Source of the DNA: Coptis chinensis
Taxonomy: Eukaryota; Streptophyta; Magnoliopsida; Ranunculales; Ranunculaceae
Assembly (NCBI GenBank): GCA_015680905.1
Contig: CM027379.1
Span: 91,411,501 to 91,475,500, forward strand
Direction of reading: 5' to 3'
DNA: 64,000 nt
In this document: positions 10,181 through 21,549 of the stretch, piece after piece
How positions within the stretch are numbered: position 1 is the first letter of the stretch
Layout: every line of letters starts with the position of its first letter
The notes under the pieces: model-generated
What the model was told of the DNA's origin: nothing
The model's input: only the letters and a program-made list of their open reading frames with translations
Database searches by the model: none
Translations under genes and position numbers: made by a program

Positions 10181-10739
10181 CTATTTGTTATAGAATGATT
10201 ACTCTTGTGCATCTCTTTTTTTATTTTAATTTATTCATGCAAAGTCGTTTGATTTCGAAATTCGGAATCCTGAGACACTCTCAACAAAAAACAGCCATAA
10301 CTTTCTGCTCAAAAGTTGGATTTGCGAATCGTTTTTTGTATTAGAAAGCTGAATCAGAGATGTTTCCAACAATGTGTGGCGTGAAGCCTAATTCATCCTG
10401 AGGTGGTTCAGTTTTACAGTTCTATGGGCCAATTTTCAGCCGAAAAGCGAAACGTGATAATTCGATTTTTCAATCGGATAGGTATCGTACTCTTTACCAA
10501 ATACATGTAATTCTTTGTTTTATATTGTGAGATGATTTGAAACTTAGAATTACATGTTAGGGTTTTTAATTTAAGGAAAATTTAAAACCTAAGACTATAT
10601 GTTATAGTTATTTATCTTGTCAATATATTGTGACACTGGGTGTTGATTAACATGCATTGAAAGTTTTTCCATTGACTAAATATAATTGTTTGAGATTAAT
10701 TTATCTTTTGCACATATATGATCACCAAGTGTAGTGTCT

Positions 10740-11040
10740 TTGTTGGTAAGAGATATGCATGTAAGGAGATATTGAAGTTTGTTGATCCCACATCAAGTAA
10801 TAATGGAGCTACACTTCTATTAATATAGAACCCCACACCTTATATGAGGTCCAACTGAGGATTGTGCCAAGTGAATGCTAAGGTTGGGGACAGTATTAGT
10901 CTTGGGTGAGAGATCTGTGCGGGTACCATGGATGGTCCCTAGGCTTGGCCCTGGTCATGCCTGACTAGTGAGACAAAGCCGATGGTTCGGTTAGACCAGT
11001 TTCGGTCCAAGGTGGAGATTGTTAGGTGTATGGACCGAAT
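10740..11040 (+). repeat. Possible copia LTR/3' end fragment
   Basis: The stretch contains TTGTTGATCCCACATCAAG, like the TAGTCCCACATC motif of many copia LTRs. It ends with a purine tract, GGTGGAGATTG, directly before TTAGGTGTATGG, which resembles a copia polypurine tract followed by an LTR start. I could not define both ends. It may be part of copia 1's own degraded 5' region or a separate fragment. Confidence 0.3.
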
Positions 11041-11099
11041 TAGATGTTATTGATCTTAATAATCTTATACGTCTACTTACATGATTTCTTATTCCGTTA

Positions 11100-12090
11100 A
11101 TGTTGGCATGGTAGATTATGTCATATTAATAGAAAATATGTTAAGAACATGAGCATACTTGGTTTAATTTCTAATTTGAATGATGATGATTTTGTACACG
11201 GTGAATCTTGCACTAAGGCCAAAATCACAAAGAAGCCTCACAAGTCAGTTGAAAGAAGTACAAATATTCTAGACTTGGTATACATTGATATTTGTGAGCT
11301 TAAAGGTGTTTTGACTAGAGGTGGTAAAATATATTTTATTATCTTCATTAATGATTGCTTGAAGCTTACATATGTTTATTTGCTGAAAAAAAAAGTGGTG
11401 TATTTTTATGTTTTTAAAACTTATGTACTTGAGGTTCAAAATCAGCATGATAGAAACATTAAAGTAATTCAAAGTGATTGAGGTAATGAATATGGTTATG
11501 TTGATTTTAATCTTTTTCTTGCAATCACATGGTATTATTCATGAGATGACAACTCCTTATTCAATAGGTGAACGTAAGAACAGAACACTTAAGGAATTAA
11601 TTATTGCTATGTTAAGTTGCTTAGTTCTGGAGCACCATCATATTTGTGGGTGAAGCTGTTTTGATTGTAAGCTATATATGTGTTGGATAGAATTGCTAAT
11701 TCTAATACAAATGTTACACTTGATGAGTTATGGAAGAACAATAAGCCTAATTTGAGTTACTCAAGAACATGGAGATGTTTGGCTTTTGTAAGGAAGCATG
11801 ATCCTAAAATCTTAAAGCTTGAGAGTAAGACTTTTGAGTGTGTCTTTTTAAGTAATGCTATGGATAACAATGCCTACGTTTTTCTAGATATGAAGAGTAC
11901 TATTTTTGTTGATCATCTTATGTTGAGTTTCTTGAAGATATATTTCCATATTTATCTAGAAATAGTGGGGGTGCTAGTGGGGGTATTATCCTCCAAGGCC
12001 TCTAATTTTGATGTTTCTGACTCTGACAGATCTAGATTGCATGATAGGATCATGGACACAGAAGATGGACCTAGAGAATATAAAAGAGTT
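11100..12090 (+). pseudogene. Copia 1 GAG-pre-integrase and integrase region
   Basis: The stretch opens with a WHGRLCHINRKYVKN-like GAG-pre-integrase motif. It continues with LDLVYIDICELKGV and IIFINDCLKLTYVYLL of the integrase core, and further on the region WKNNKPNLSYSRTWRCLAFV typical of the copia integrase C-terminal part. It ends at a K-R-V linker where the solo LTR was inserted. The integrase is broken in several places. Confidence 0.8.
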
Positions 12091-13575
12091 TAGGGTCCAA
12101 TTTATGCTTCACTATTTTTCTATTTATAAATTAATTAAATTATTTATTTCCAAAATTCGTCGGACCGGACTCGGGATACGTGGGCCTGGTTTTGGGCCCG
12201 AGTCGGTGTTGGGCTTGGGTTTCGGACCCAAGTATATAAACACTTTTCTAGAAAATAGGGTTCATAAAATAATAAAATATTAAAAATGGAGGCGAGATAA
12301 AAGCTGAATTTCGGAGGGTGGAAAAGGACTACGGAGGATTAAATCGGTTTTAATTCATTGAGTAGCTATTTGGCTATTTCACGGATTTATGGTTTTCGTG
12401 TATGGGTATATTTTTAATGTTTATGTTTATATATATCGCTCATGATATTGCTTTATTCGACGTCATCGTGTTTTGTCGATTTTGAATCTTGTGTTACTTG
12501 AGCTTTTAGATCGAGCGATGGAACCGTAGATCCGGGTTCACCGCTGATATAGTAAAACTTGTTGGGGTCGATATCGGGTCATCGAAGCTCCGTCTTGACA
12601 GCGCTCATGGCTACCGTTTGGGCTGTGTTTTTGGTTTAATTTGTTTTGTTGTGTTGGGTTAGGATGTTTGGAGTAGTGGGATTATGTTGGAGGTGATGGG
12701 GGTCGGTGAGTGAGTCTTTGTTGGGGGTTTGGAGCTTGAATCCGTCAATCGGCGGCTTCTTGCCATTCTGCGTTTCTGGAGGATTCGGTTTGATAACTTT
12801 TAAATTGTTTAAAACTGTGTTTATTTGGTTGTGGGTTGGTGTTTGATGTATGGTGGTAGTGGGGAGCTTCGATCCAATTTATGGGATAGTTGTTTTGGTT
12901 ATATGGAAATTGATTATTGAATGTTGGAATTTGGGATGGAGTCTTTGCTAATAGGTGCTATTAAAGCTTAGGAAAGCTTGGAGAGGCCATTAATGGCGGT
13001 GGGAAAAATTGTAGATCTAGTTTTGGGGAAAGATTGGATTTAAGAGTTGGGATTTTCGGCTTTGTTAATGTTGTGGGGTTTTCCCCGAGCATTTTCGGGT
13101 ATGTTTGGAGGGGTGGCGATTAGAATTGGTGGTGGCGGATTTGGGGTCAGCTGTGGTGGAGGGATGATGAACAGTGGATTTCGATTTGGGCTTGGGCACG
13201 GGTTGGTTTATTTGGGCCCGAGGTTATGTTTTTGTTGGGCGAACCAAGTTAAGTTATTTGGGCCAAAACCATTTGTTTGTTTGGGCGAAATTTCGATGGT
13301 AGTTGGGCGAAATTTCATTTAATTTTCTACCACATCGGTTTGTGTTGGACCAATTCTTTTTAGCCTTTGTTTTGTGGACCCGTTTTATATTAACGTTTTG
13401 GGCGAATCCACTTAACTTTGGGCGATTCGATTATAAGTTTTGGGCCCGTTGCTAATATTGATCCATTGGACTTAAAATAGATCTACATGGGTCTTTCACT
13501 ATTTAGACTTAGGGTAATAAGGTTTGGAGGGCTTGGCCATTGACCTTAGCCATGAGCCCACGAGCCATGTACCTT

Positions 13576-13898
13576 TTGACCTTAGCCATGAACCATGGCT
13601 ATGACCCTAACTTGTCGAACACGAGAACCAACTTTTGACCGGGACACATTGACTTTGACCAGGGACACGTTGACTTTGACCATGATGATTTGACTTTGAC
13701 AAGGACCCATTGACTTTGACCAGGACCGGTTGACTTTGACTATGGACGATTGACTTTTGACCTTTGACCATGGAACTTTCACCTTTGACTTTGGCGATGA
13801 TGGTTTGACTTTGACCATGGCATGTTGAGTTTGACCTTGACCATGAGGTGTTGACCTTTGACCGTTGACCGTTGACTTGGGTCATTGGAATGTTGACT
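13576..13898 (+). repeat. TTGAC (W-box-like) minisatellite array
   Basis: About 25 TTGAC motifs, nearly all TTGACC or TTGACT, lie within 323 bp. The core units (13640-13760) repeat every 20-21 bp as TTGACTTTGACCAGGGACA-type blocks. TTGAC[C/T] is the W-box core bound by WRKY factors. The array is inside solo LTR 1 and has no counterpart of this size in solo LTRs 2 and 3. Confidence 0.85.
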
Positions 13899-14993
13899 TT
13901 TCCAGTTTTTCATATGTTTGTTTATAGGGATATATATAGTAATAAAATCTTGTGGATATTGTATAACTTGGTTGGTAAATTATCTAATTTAGATTTGACG
14001 TGAGTAGTGTGTAAAAGCATATTGGGCTTTGATTGTGGACCGTATTTGTTTATTTGTGCTTTTATGTGTATATTATATGGACATATGTAGTAATAAAATC
14101 TTTGTGGAAGCTTGTATAATTTGGTGGTCATTATCTAAGAAAGATTTGACCTTGATGTTGTGTATTTTTGACACGCGAATATTGAGGTGTTAGGAGACAT
14201 TATATTCCTAATACGTTATAATAAAGATGTATCACGATCACGTTGAAGCATTGTGACATGATATAATATCTTTGGGATAGTTATATTAATGCAATATCTT
14301 GGAGAAATGTATATACACTCCATTATTTTATATGTGAGATGCTAATATAGTATCGGTGAATATTTGCCCACGGGATTGTGGCGTAGTGCAATAATATATT
14401 GGCGTTGAAAGAATGAAAGTGACTATGAGATATAATTGAGATGTTTCTAGATATTATGGCTTAGTGCAATAAGGTAATTGACACTTGCGTGATATAGTAG
14501 AAATGTTTATGAGTCATTAATGTATGACACCCGAATAAATTACATAACGAAAATCCTAGAACCAATAACTACCACAACTCATGTGATTGGCCCCGACATG
14601 GCCTTCTATATTACAATGGCCTTCGAATTCCCTAACCGAATAATTAACTTGATTATTCCGTTCGCAAAATAGAGCGATGATGCGCAATATTTTATGCCGA
14701 ATAGTGGCGGTTAAACATAGATTTGGCTTCGCGTGTGAGGATTTACGGTGTGCGGCATCCCGCTCGGTGGTTACGCACGAAGTGGCTCATTATGTAAGGG
14801 AGGCATGTGGATGTACATGTTCGGCGTTGGGTTGCGATTGTGGTAGCCGGGAAACTAGGTAAGACATAGATCTGACGTGATTTTAACAACAAAGAAAGCC
14901 CCTTTAATATAATTATGGTAATATGTTAGTTAATGATGTATCTTTAGATAGATGATTGTATATGCTTGGCTGGTTATAGTTTAGTTAGAACCT

Positions 14994-15167
14994 AAGGCGC
15001 CTCGATGGAGGAACTACATGCCTTATTTATTATGAGTGTAGGTTGTTGTGTGGTTAGTGGGAAGTTAAGGCGCCTCAGTGGAGGAACTACCTGCCTAGAT
15101 GATTGAACTTAAGGATGTTGTATTAGTCGTTAAAAGTTAAGGCGCCTCGATGGAGGAACTAACTGCC
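14994..15167 (+). repeat. Three spaced copies of a GGCGCCTC motif
   Basis: Near-identical 29-bp copies begin at 14994, 15067 and 15139 (AAGGCGCCTC, then TGGAGGAACTA, then TGCC), spaced 72-73 bp apart. Each can form a small CCTC/GAGG hairpin. The motif recurs inverted three times in solo LTR 2 (16749-16904) and twice in solo LTR 3 (24947-25030), so it is a conserved feature of this LTR family. Confidence 0.85.
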
Positions 15168-15239
15168 GTATGGATTGTGTATGTATATGTATAATTATAT
15201 GTTGTATTTTAGGGCTACTCACACCAAGAATAATGTCAA

Positions 15240-15285
15240 ACCCGATTTGCATGTTTGCTTATCGGGTGTGTTCATTCAATGAACA
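15240..15285 (+). repeat. Conserved twin hairpin in solo LTR 1
   Basis: ACCCGAT...ATCGGGT (15240-15267; 7-bp stem, 14-base loop) is followed at once by TGTTCAT-TCA-ATGAACA (15269-15285). The first hairpin is identical over all 28 bases in solo LTRs 2 (16644-16671) and 3 (24843-24870), although the LTRs differ by about a quarter overall. Such conservation suggests a structural or binding role in the element. Confidence 0.7.
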
Positions 15286-15605
15286 TAGTTGATAAGTTTT
15301 GACAGGTTTAGTGATGAAGAAGATTGGTTGCTGCTTGGGGTTTGCGTTAGCATTTCATCTCAGATTGTGTTTTGTTTTCCCTTGAGGTGATATAGATTTT
15401 CAGTTGAGATAATATTATTTGTATTTTCATTTGTAAATTGTTTTATAATGAAGAGGACTTTGTTTAAGTTAAAATTTTTATTGGTTTTAATTATCCGCAT
15501 ATTTTAAACTGTTTATGGGCTTTTGGGAGTGGAGAGTCGTCACACCTAGATCGAAGAGTCGAGGGGACAAATAATGTTTTCAAATACTGTGAAATTAGTG
15601 TGACA

Positions 15606-16247
15606 GTCACTAAGGTCTTGAGACCCGACTTTGTCACTGTACTTTGGAAGGAGATCCCTCCTCCATTGAAGAAGCTCTCATATATTTTGATTCCGAGTTT
15701 TGGAGAGAAGTCATTCAAGTGAGATTGATTCTCTCATGGAAAACAAAACTTGGAAACTTGTTGATTTGTCTATTGGTTGTAAAACTATAGAAATCAAATG
15801 GGTTTTAAAAAGGAAGTTTAAAACCGATGGTTCAGTAGACAAGTTTTAAGGCCTGACTTGTGGTCAAGGGCTTTAAACAGAGTAAAAACTTTGATTTTTT
15901 GACACATATTCACCTGTTACACAGATAACATCCATTAGAGTATTATTTTCTATTGATGCTGTTCATAATCTTGTTATTCATTAGATGGATGTTAAGACAA
16001 CCTTTCTAATCGGGGATTTAGAAGAGGAGATTTACATGGATCAGCCAACAGGTTTCGTGGAACTAGGTAGTGGTAAAAAGGTATGCAGATTACTTAAGTC
16101 ACTTTATGGGTTGAAACAAGCACCTAAATAGTGGCATGAGAAATTTGATAACTTTATCATTACCAGTGGGTTCAAGATAAATGAAAGTGAGAAGTGCATT
16201 TATTATAAGTATTATGATGGAATATATGTGTTATCATATGCGTATAT
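15606..16247 (+). pseudogene. Copia 1 reverse transcriptase, first part
   Basis: The region starts after the solo LTR with VTKVLRPDFVT, then IDSLMENKTWKLVDL and the canonical copia block [18 protein letters not shown]. It stops where solo LTR 2 inserted, just before the YVDD catalytic motif, which continues at 19512. It is broken in several places. Confidence 0.85.
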
Positions 16248-19200
16248 TGTCACACTCTGAATTTCGACAAAATCGGAAAAAACAATATTTGTTCCCGACT
16301 CTTTGATTTTCGAGGTATGATGCACTCTCAACTTCCAAAAACCCATTATCCGATTAATTATTCCAATAATTTGAAACCAATAATTTTTTTTTAAATAAAC
16401 AAAAGTCCTCTATATTACAAAAATTCACAATTATAATTAAGTTACAAATTTCTTTCCAACAACGCTTTAATTATAATTACAACTGAAAATACAAAATATT
16501 GTCCCAACTAAAAATCTATTGCACCTTAAGAGAAAATAAAACATATTATTTAATGAGACGCTAACGCAAACCACAAGCCGCAAGCAACCTTTTTCAACAC
16601 TAATCCTATCAAGACTTATCGACTATGTTCATTTTATGAACACACCCGATAAGCAAACATGCAAATCGGGTCAACATTATAAACAATGCTGGTATGAGTA
16701 GCCCTAAAATACAAATCATATTTATACATATATATACATAATCAATAAGGCAGTTAGTTCCTCTACCGAGGTGCCTTAGCATCCAACGAATAATATAACA
16801 TTCTTAAGTACAATAATTAAGGTAGGTAGTTCCTCCACTGAGGCGCCTTAGCTTCTAATTCAATAATAATAAGACATTTAGTTCCTCCACTGAGGCACCT
16901 TAGCTTCAAACCGTACTAGATCAACTATATCTAATAATAAAATAACAAAACTAAAACTTACTCTATACTTACACTGGTGTAGGCCTGATCACAGAGTGGG
17001 CCACACCTGCATAAATAATCAATTCAACCCACCCTTCTGTAAAACCATTGTGAATGCAACATAAATTATAATAAAACAAACATATCATATACATAATTCC
17101 AATCATCTCATTAAACCAACAAGAACAATCTCAATGACCAATTTCATAACCACAATCAATCATTTATTATAGATTTAACATACACTTTGATATATCATCA
17201 CAATTATTGTTTAGAGTTTCTTCAAGTGTCTCTAGAATCACGTCGTCTCTATGTTTTACCTAGTTTCCTATCTACCACAATCGCTCCCCTCAATCGAGCC
17301 GAACATGCACATCCGCATGCCTTACTCGCATAATAGACCACACCGGCGTAGTTACCCTAAACGGAATGTCGCATACAAGGTAACCCCCACACTGACGCCA
17401 AAACTATATGAGTAAGCCTTTACTAGGCATAAAATATTGCGCGTCTCGTTCTGAATTGGCGATGAGATAATGAAAGCCATCATTTGGCTACAAGGGCTCC
17501 AAGTTCCCTTAAATTCACATTCTCTTAAAAACATCTTTCATATTTATCACAAGAGTTGTGGTAACTAGGAGCTAGGATTTTCGTTACGTAATTTATTCAA
17601 ATATCATTCATTTGTATCTCATAACCATTTCACTCTATCACGTGCATGCCAAATAAATTATTGCACTAAGCCACAATATTTAGAAATATCTCCATGCATC
17701 TCATAACAACTTTCATTCTTTCATGTGCCAAATAAAGCGTTGCACTAAGCCACAAGATTTAGAAACATTATTATATCAATACATCTCATATTTTTTTTAT
17801 TTTTATTTCACGTGCTAAATAAATAATTATACTAAACCACAAATCCTTTAGAAATATTACAAATCTCCATAACCGCTACAATAACTTTTAGTAGCATATC
17901 AAAATTAAATCTAATCATTTATTTAATTATATCATTATCAAACAACAATATAACAGAGAATAATATTTAATACATAAATTCCAACTTACAACGAAATGCC
18001 ATAATCACTCCATAAAATATTGCACAATAACTTTATAGCATTTTAACAATGTCATAATATTACACCAATAATATATGTACATTTTGATTTATGGTTAAAT
18101 AATTTCTAATCCATTTCAAACACTTTTTAAACACCAAATACATGTCTTAACACTTAATAAATTTCCCATTACAACATTTCTACACATATCACGTGCTAAC
18201 AAAATAAATATAATTTCCCATACGAAAACAACACCTAATGCATATATTATAATAAATCTGAAAATCTATCATTTATTCATTTCATCGTTAAAACAAATCG
18301 GCTAACTACTACGTACACATTTTTCTTCTCTTATTCTCTATTTTATATTATACACTGGTAGTAAGGACTATGAACTATTAATTAACTTCATGTAATTAAA
18401 TGTCAAACGAGATTGATCTCCACCATTTCATGACAATTACAACTATACACAAACTAATATTTAGCATTTCAAGTACCAATATAAAATTAAATCGTGCATC
18501 TTTGTTTCTCAATTTAATTAAATTGATAATCAACAACTAAATAAATAAATAAATAACTAATTAGTGAGGTCTACTTACTAATACAATTTTAATAATTTCC
18601 TTTTATCTATTTTACGTTATTCAACGTTAATAAGTAGTTTGCAATATTATATTTGATTCATGTAAATAAAATGTAAACCTTTATAATTACAACAACCGTT
18701 TCAAGACTATTAATTATACACTAATATTTAACATTCCAAGATACGCAACATATATTTCTTTGTTTTATAATTAATTGAATGTAATATATAGGAATCAACA
18801 ATCAAATAATTGAAATGACTAATTAGTGAGGTCTACTCACCTTTATGTTGTTGCCATCGAAAGAACAATTATATAAAATAATCTACGCCACATAAAATCC
18901 ATATCACCAAGTAATAGAAATACTCCCTTTCTTCATTATCTATTTTTTCTTTTTCCTTATTCCTTTTAATCTTCTTTTGATTTCTTTTTCTCTTTTATAT
19001 ATTTTTTTCTTTTTGTTTTGTTCTAAGTGAAACCATGTTCTTATTTAGATACAAAGAAATAAACTAAGACAATTCCATAATTTTAAATTATCTACACATT
19101 AGTTTCCTTAACAACTAAAAACTTTCCATTACTTTCCTTTGAATAAAAATTAAATTTCCATAACAATAAAATTCTCTACCATATTATCTCAACTTAATAA

Positions 19201-19511
19201 AGAAATCTTATTTTTTACCAAATATCTCTATTCCTAAAAATAGAATATTATTCTCTATTAATTATATACCTTATATTAACATCTCTTTTGAAAACTTTCC
19301 AAATATTAAAAATCTTTACAAAAACTTAAAATTCAAAACACTAAATTCCTTTAATACAAATTTCAAAAATATTCTCTTGTTTTCCCTCATCTCTCTTTTT
19401 ATAATAAAAGTCAAACCAAATTTTCTAGCATATTGACCATGCATTAAATATCTAATCCCAAAATACTAGATATTGTAAAATAATAATGTATAAAAAAATA
19501 GGGGCTTTACA
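16248..19511. mobile_element. Solo LTR 2 of the 3.3-kb gypsy-type family
   Basis: It begins TGTCACAC and ends CTTTACA, with the 5-bp target duplication TATAT on both sides (16243-16247 and 19512-19516). It is inserted in copia 1's reverse transcriptase immediately before the YVDD codons. It is 3264 bp with no coding capacity. It shares the twin hairpin (16644-16671) and the GGCGCC motifs with solo LTRs 1 and 3. TG...CA ends plus a 5-bp duplication and no internal region identify a solo LTR left by recombination. Tekay/Del affinity is inferred from the tips only. Confidence 0.85.
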
Positions 19512-20260
19512 TATATGTTGATGATCTACTAATCTTTGGTTCTAATTTACATGTTGTGAAAGAAACCAAGAACCTGTTGTCTTCTAACTTTGATATAAAG
19601 GACTTAGGTGAGGCTGATGTAATGTTGGGAATTAAAATTATAAGATCATCTGATGGTATATGGTTGGATCAGTCACACTACATTGAAAAAGTGTTGAAGA
19701 AGTATAACTACTTCGATTGCGTGACTGTTAGTACTCTTTTTGATCCCTGTGTTAAATTATTTGCGAATAATGGTGAACTTGTGAATCAGAAGGAATATGC
19801 AAGTATCATTGGTAGTTTGAGATATGCTACAGATTGTATAAGACCTGACATTGCCTATGTAGTAGGTGTTATTTGCAGGTACACTAGCAGACAATAGATT
19901 CGGATTGGAACATCCTTTCAGAAGACTCCGAGATCACCAGTGGTTATGTGTTTAGCATTGGTGGAGGTGTTGTATCTTGGAAGTCCAAGAAACAGACCAT
20001 TATAGCATAGTATGCTATGGAGTCTAAGATTATTATTTTGGCTAGTACGAGTGAGGAAGCTAGTTGAATACAAGGCCTTCTTACTCATATACTAGTATGA
20101 GATAGACAGTATTAGTTACAATGATACTTTGTTAATAACATTACAGCTATAACTGGGAGAGTCCATATTATTTTGATTTTGTGAGATCTGAAGATAACCT
20201 TGCAGATTCACATACCAAAGCTTTGGCCAGAGATATAATGTGGACTGCTCTACTAGCATG
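19512..20260 (+). pseudogene. Copia 1 reverse transcriptase (second part) and RNase H
   Basis: The region starts with the catalytic YVDDLLIFG, then NFDIKDLGEADVMLGIKI, SLRYATDCIRPDIAYVVG (19820-19870), and the RNase H motifs SGYVFSIGGGVVSWKSKKQT and ESKIIILA. This is the normal end of copia pol. Several breaks are present. Confidence 0.85.
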
Positions 20261-20863
20261 GGACTAAAGCCAATTCAAAGATGAACATCTATGATGGTAA
20301 TCCACCCTAGGGATTGGAGATCCCAAGAATTAGGTTCAAATGGAAGAACAAGTCATAGAATGTTGGTGATGAGTCATGCATTGTTGTTTATTAATCATTC
20401 CATGCTTGATTAATAAAATGCATGATATCCTGAAGCGAATACATAGGTTGAGTTTACTGGGAAAACTCTTAATGAAGTTCTATGGTCCTTATGGGGGGAG
20501 TGCATAACTACAGGTGTACTCTTGATAGACTCACCTAGTGAATGTGAAAGTACAAGCCGCTTTCTATGAGAATGAAGGCTGATTCTCTAGACCATTCACG
20601 AATTCAGGAAGAGAGTACAGGGCCTTTAATGTGCAGGACATGAAAGGAGAACACTGGATGTGTTATACGTGATTCTAACTTATTGTATACTCAAGACCTA
20701 AGTTTAAGACTTAGTCACTTATGACTCTTATACTTTGAGTAATTTTCACTACGTAAAGGCTTAAGTCTTGGACACCTTCATTTATGCATAACATGTTGAA
20801 ACTGATATTGATTGCCCTTAAATATATTTTATATTTTTTTTTGATAAAAAATAAGTGGGGGAT
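20261..20863 (+). other. Copia 1 3' untranslated region and polypurine tract
   Basis: Non-coding sequence between RNase H and the 3' LTR. It ends in AAAATAAGTGGGGGATTG, where the purine run AAGTGGGGGA (20854-20862) is the expected plus-strand primer site directly before TGTTGTG. No ORF is recognisable. Confidence 0.7.
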
Positions 20864-21358
20864 TGTTGTGTTATTTTGTATAAAACAATTGGCTCGTGGC
20901 TTGAGGCTTGGGCTTGGGCTCTTTGATCCCCTTATTTTCTTTTTGGTAAACTGTTTCTTGATATGTTTGGAAACAGAATTGGATATGGATTAGGAAACAG
21001 AAACGTAGTGGACTCCAATCCTTATCGGGAAACTGAAGCAGCAGCCTATAGAGTATCTGCAAAACCTTATTTTCCCCTTTATATATACTCCTCTACCAGC
21101 AGCCTATAGAGTATCTGCAATATCTGCAAAACCTTATTTTCCCCTTTATATATACTCCTCTACCAGCAGCCTATAGAGTATCTGCAAAACCTTATTTTCT
21201 AAACTACGTTTTTGGGTAGTCAAAATATCTGGACGTTGATGTGGTCTGCCTGCATAGAGAAGAACAGATGCAAAATAACCTTAAAGAGAGCATGCCGATG
21301 CATGCTAATCCTTCTCATATTCACTGTTTGTTCTTGTTGCAGAATTTATATTCCAATA
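20864..21358 (+). repeat. Copia 1 3' LTR with internal tandem repeat
   Basis: It begins TGTTGTGTTATTTTG and ends TTCCAATA, followed by target duplication CATCA. A unit beginning CAGCAGCCTATAGAGTATCT occurs at 21039, 21097 and 21164 (58- and 67-bp spacing). This explains why the LTR is 495 bp against 407 bp for the 5' LTR. The expansion happened after insertion. Confidence 0.8.
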
Positions 21359-21363
21359 CATCA

Positions 21364-21549
21364 CAACTCACAAGTTCACAACTGACTTCGCCTTCATTAG
21401 TTCATATTCATTATATCCATGTGGTAAACAAAATAAGGATGAATGATTCGAAGATGAAGGATTCGAAGAGGAAGAGTAAAGCATGTAGGAACCGTTGTGG
21501 TTGCATGTCATCGACTACAAACCGTGAAAACCCATGCGCATCAGAATAA
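21364..21549. other. Flanking sequence, no recognised feature
   Basis: A plus-strand frame runs through here (lysine- and serine-rich, SKMKDSKRKSKACRNRCG) out of the LTR into the flank. The frame begins inside the LTR, and I recognise no domain, so a gene cannot be supported. Confidence 0.4.

Larger units (their letters stand above)
12091..15605. mobile_element. Solo LTR 1 of a 3.3-kb gypsy-type family (inverted)
   Basis: This non-coding block splits copia 1 between integrase and reverse transcriptase. Its right end (GTGTGACA) and left end (TTAGGGTCCAATTT) are the inverted counterparts of the ends of solo LTRs 2 and 3. Shared internal landmarks are three copies of a GGCGCCTC/GGAGGAACTA motif and a conserved hairpin pair (15240-15285). 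By eye it is about 75% identical to solo LTR 2. TG...CA termini with TGTmAsACC inverted tips resemble Tekay/Del chromovirus LTRs, but that lineage is an inference. No clear 5-bp target duplication survives, so it is probably the oldest of the three. It uniquely contains the TTGAC array. Confidence 0.7.
9082..21358 (+). mobile_element. Copia 1: old Ty1/copia element, broken, with nested insertions
   Basis: The LTRs (9082-9488 and 20864-21358) are flanked by the 5-bp duplication CATCA (9077-9081 and 21359-21363). Between them, in plus-strand order, are integrase (about 11100-12090), reverse transcriptase (15606-16247 and 19512-19900) and RNase H (to about 20230), then a purine tract (AAGTGGGGGA, 20854-20862) directly before the 3' LTR. 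This IN-RT-RH order defines Ty1/copia. No gag or primer-binding site is recognisable after the 5' LTR; that stretch holds a host SR-protein fragment instead. Two solo LTRs of another family are inserted. The LTRs differ by very roughly 15% by eye, so this is an old fossil with many breaks (ten or more). Confidence 0.8.

Noticed and set aside
10002-10193. Functional 63-residue RNA-binding protein
   Set aside because: The frame leaves the RRM before RNP1 and no remaining exons follow; it is a fragment of an SR gene.
13582-13885. Minus-strand repetitive V-K-V-K/S-Q-S open frames
   Set aside because: They are translations of the TTGAC tandem array, not proteins.
14994-15167. Spaced repeats resembling a CRISPR array
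   Set aside because: Only three copies, inside a plant LTR, with related intervening sequences; CRISPR is not expected in a plant nuclear genome.
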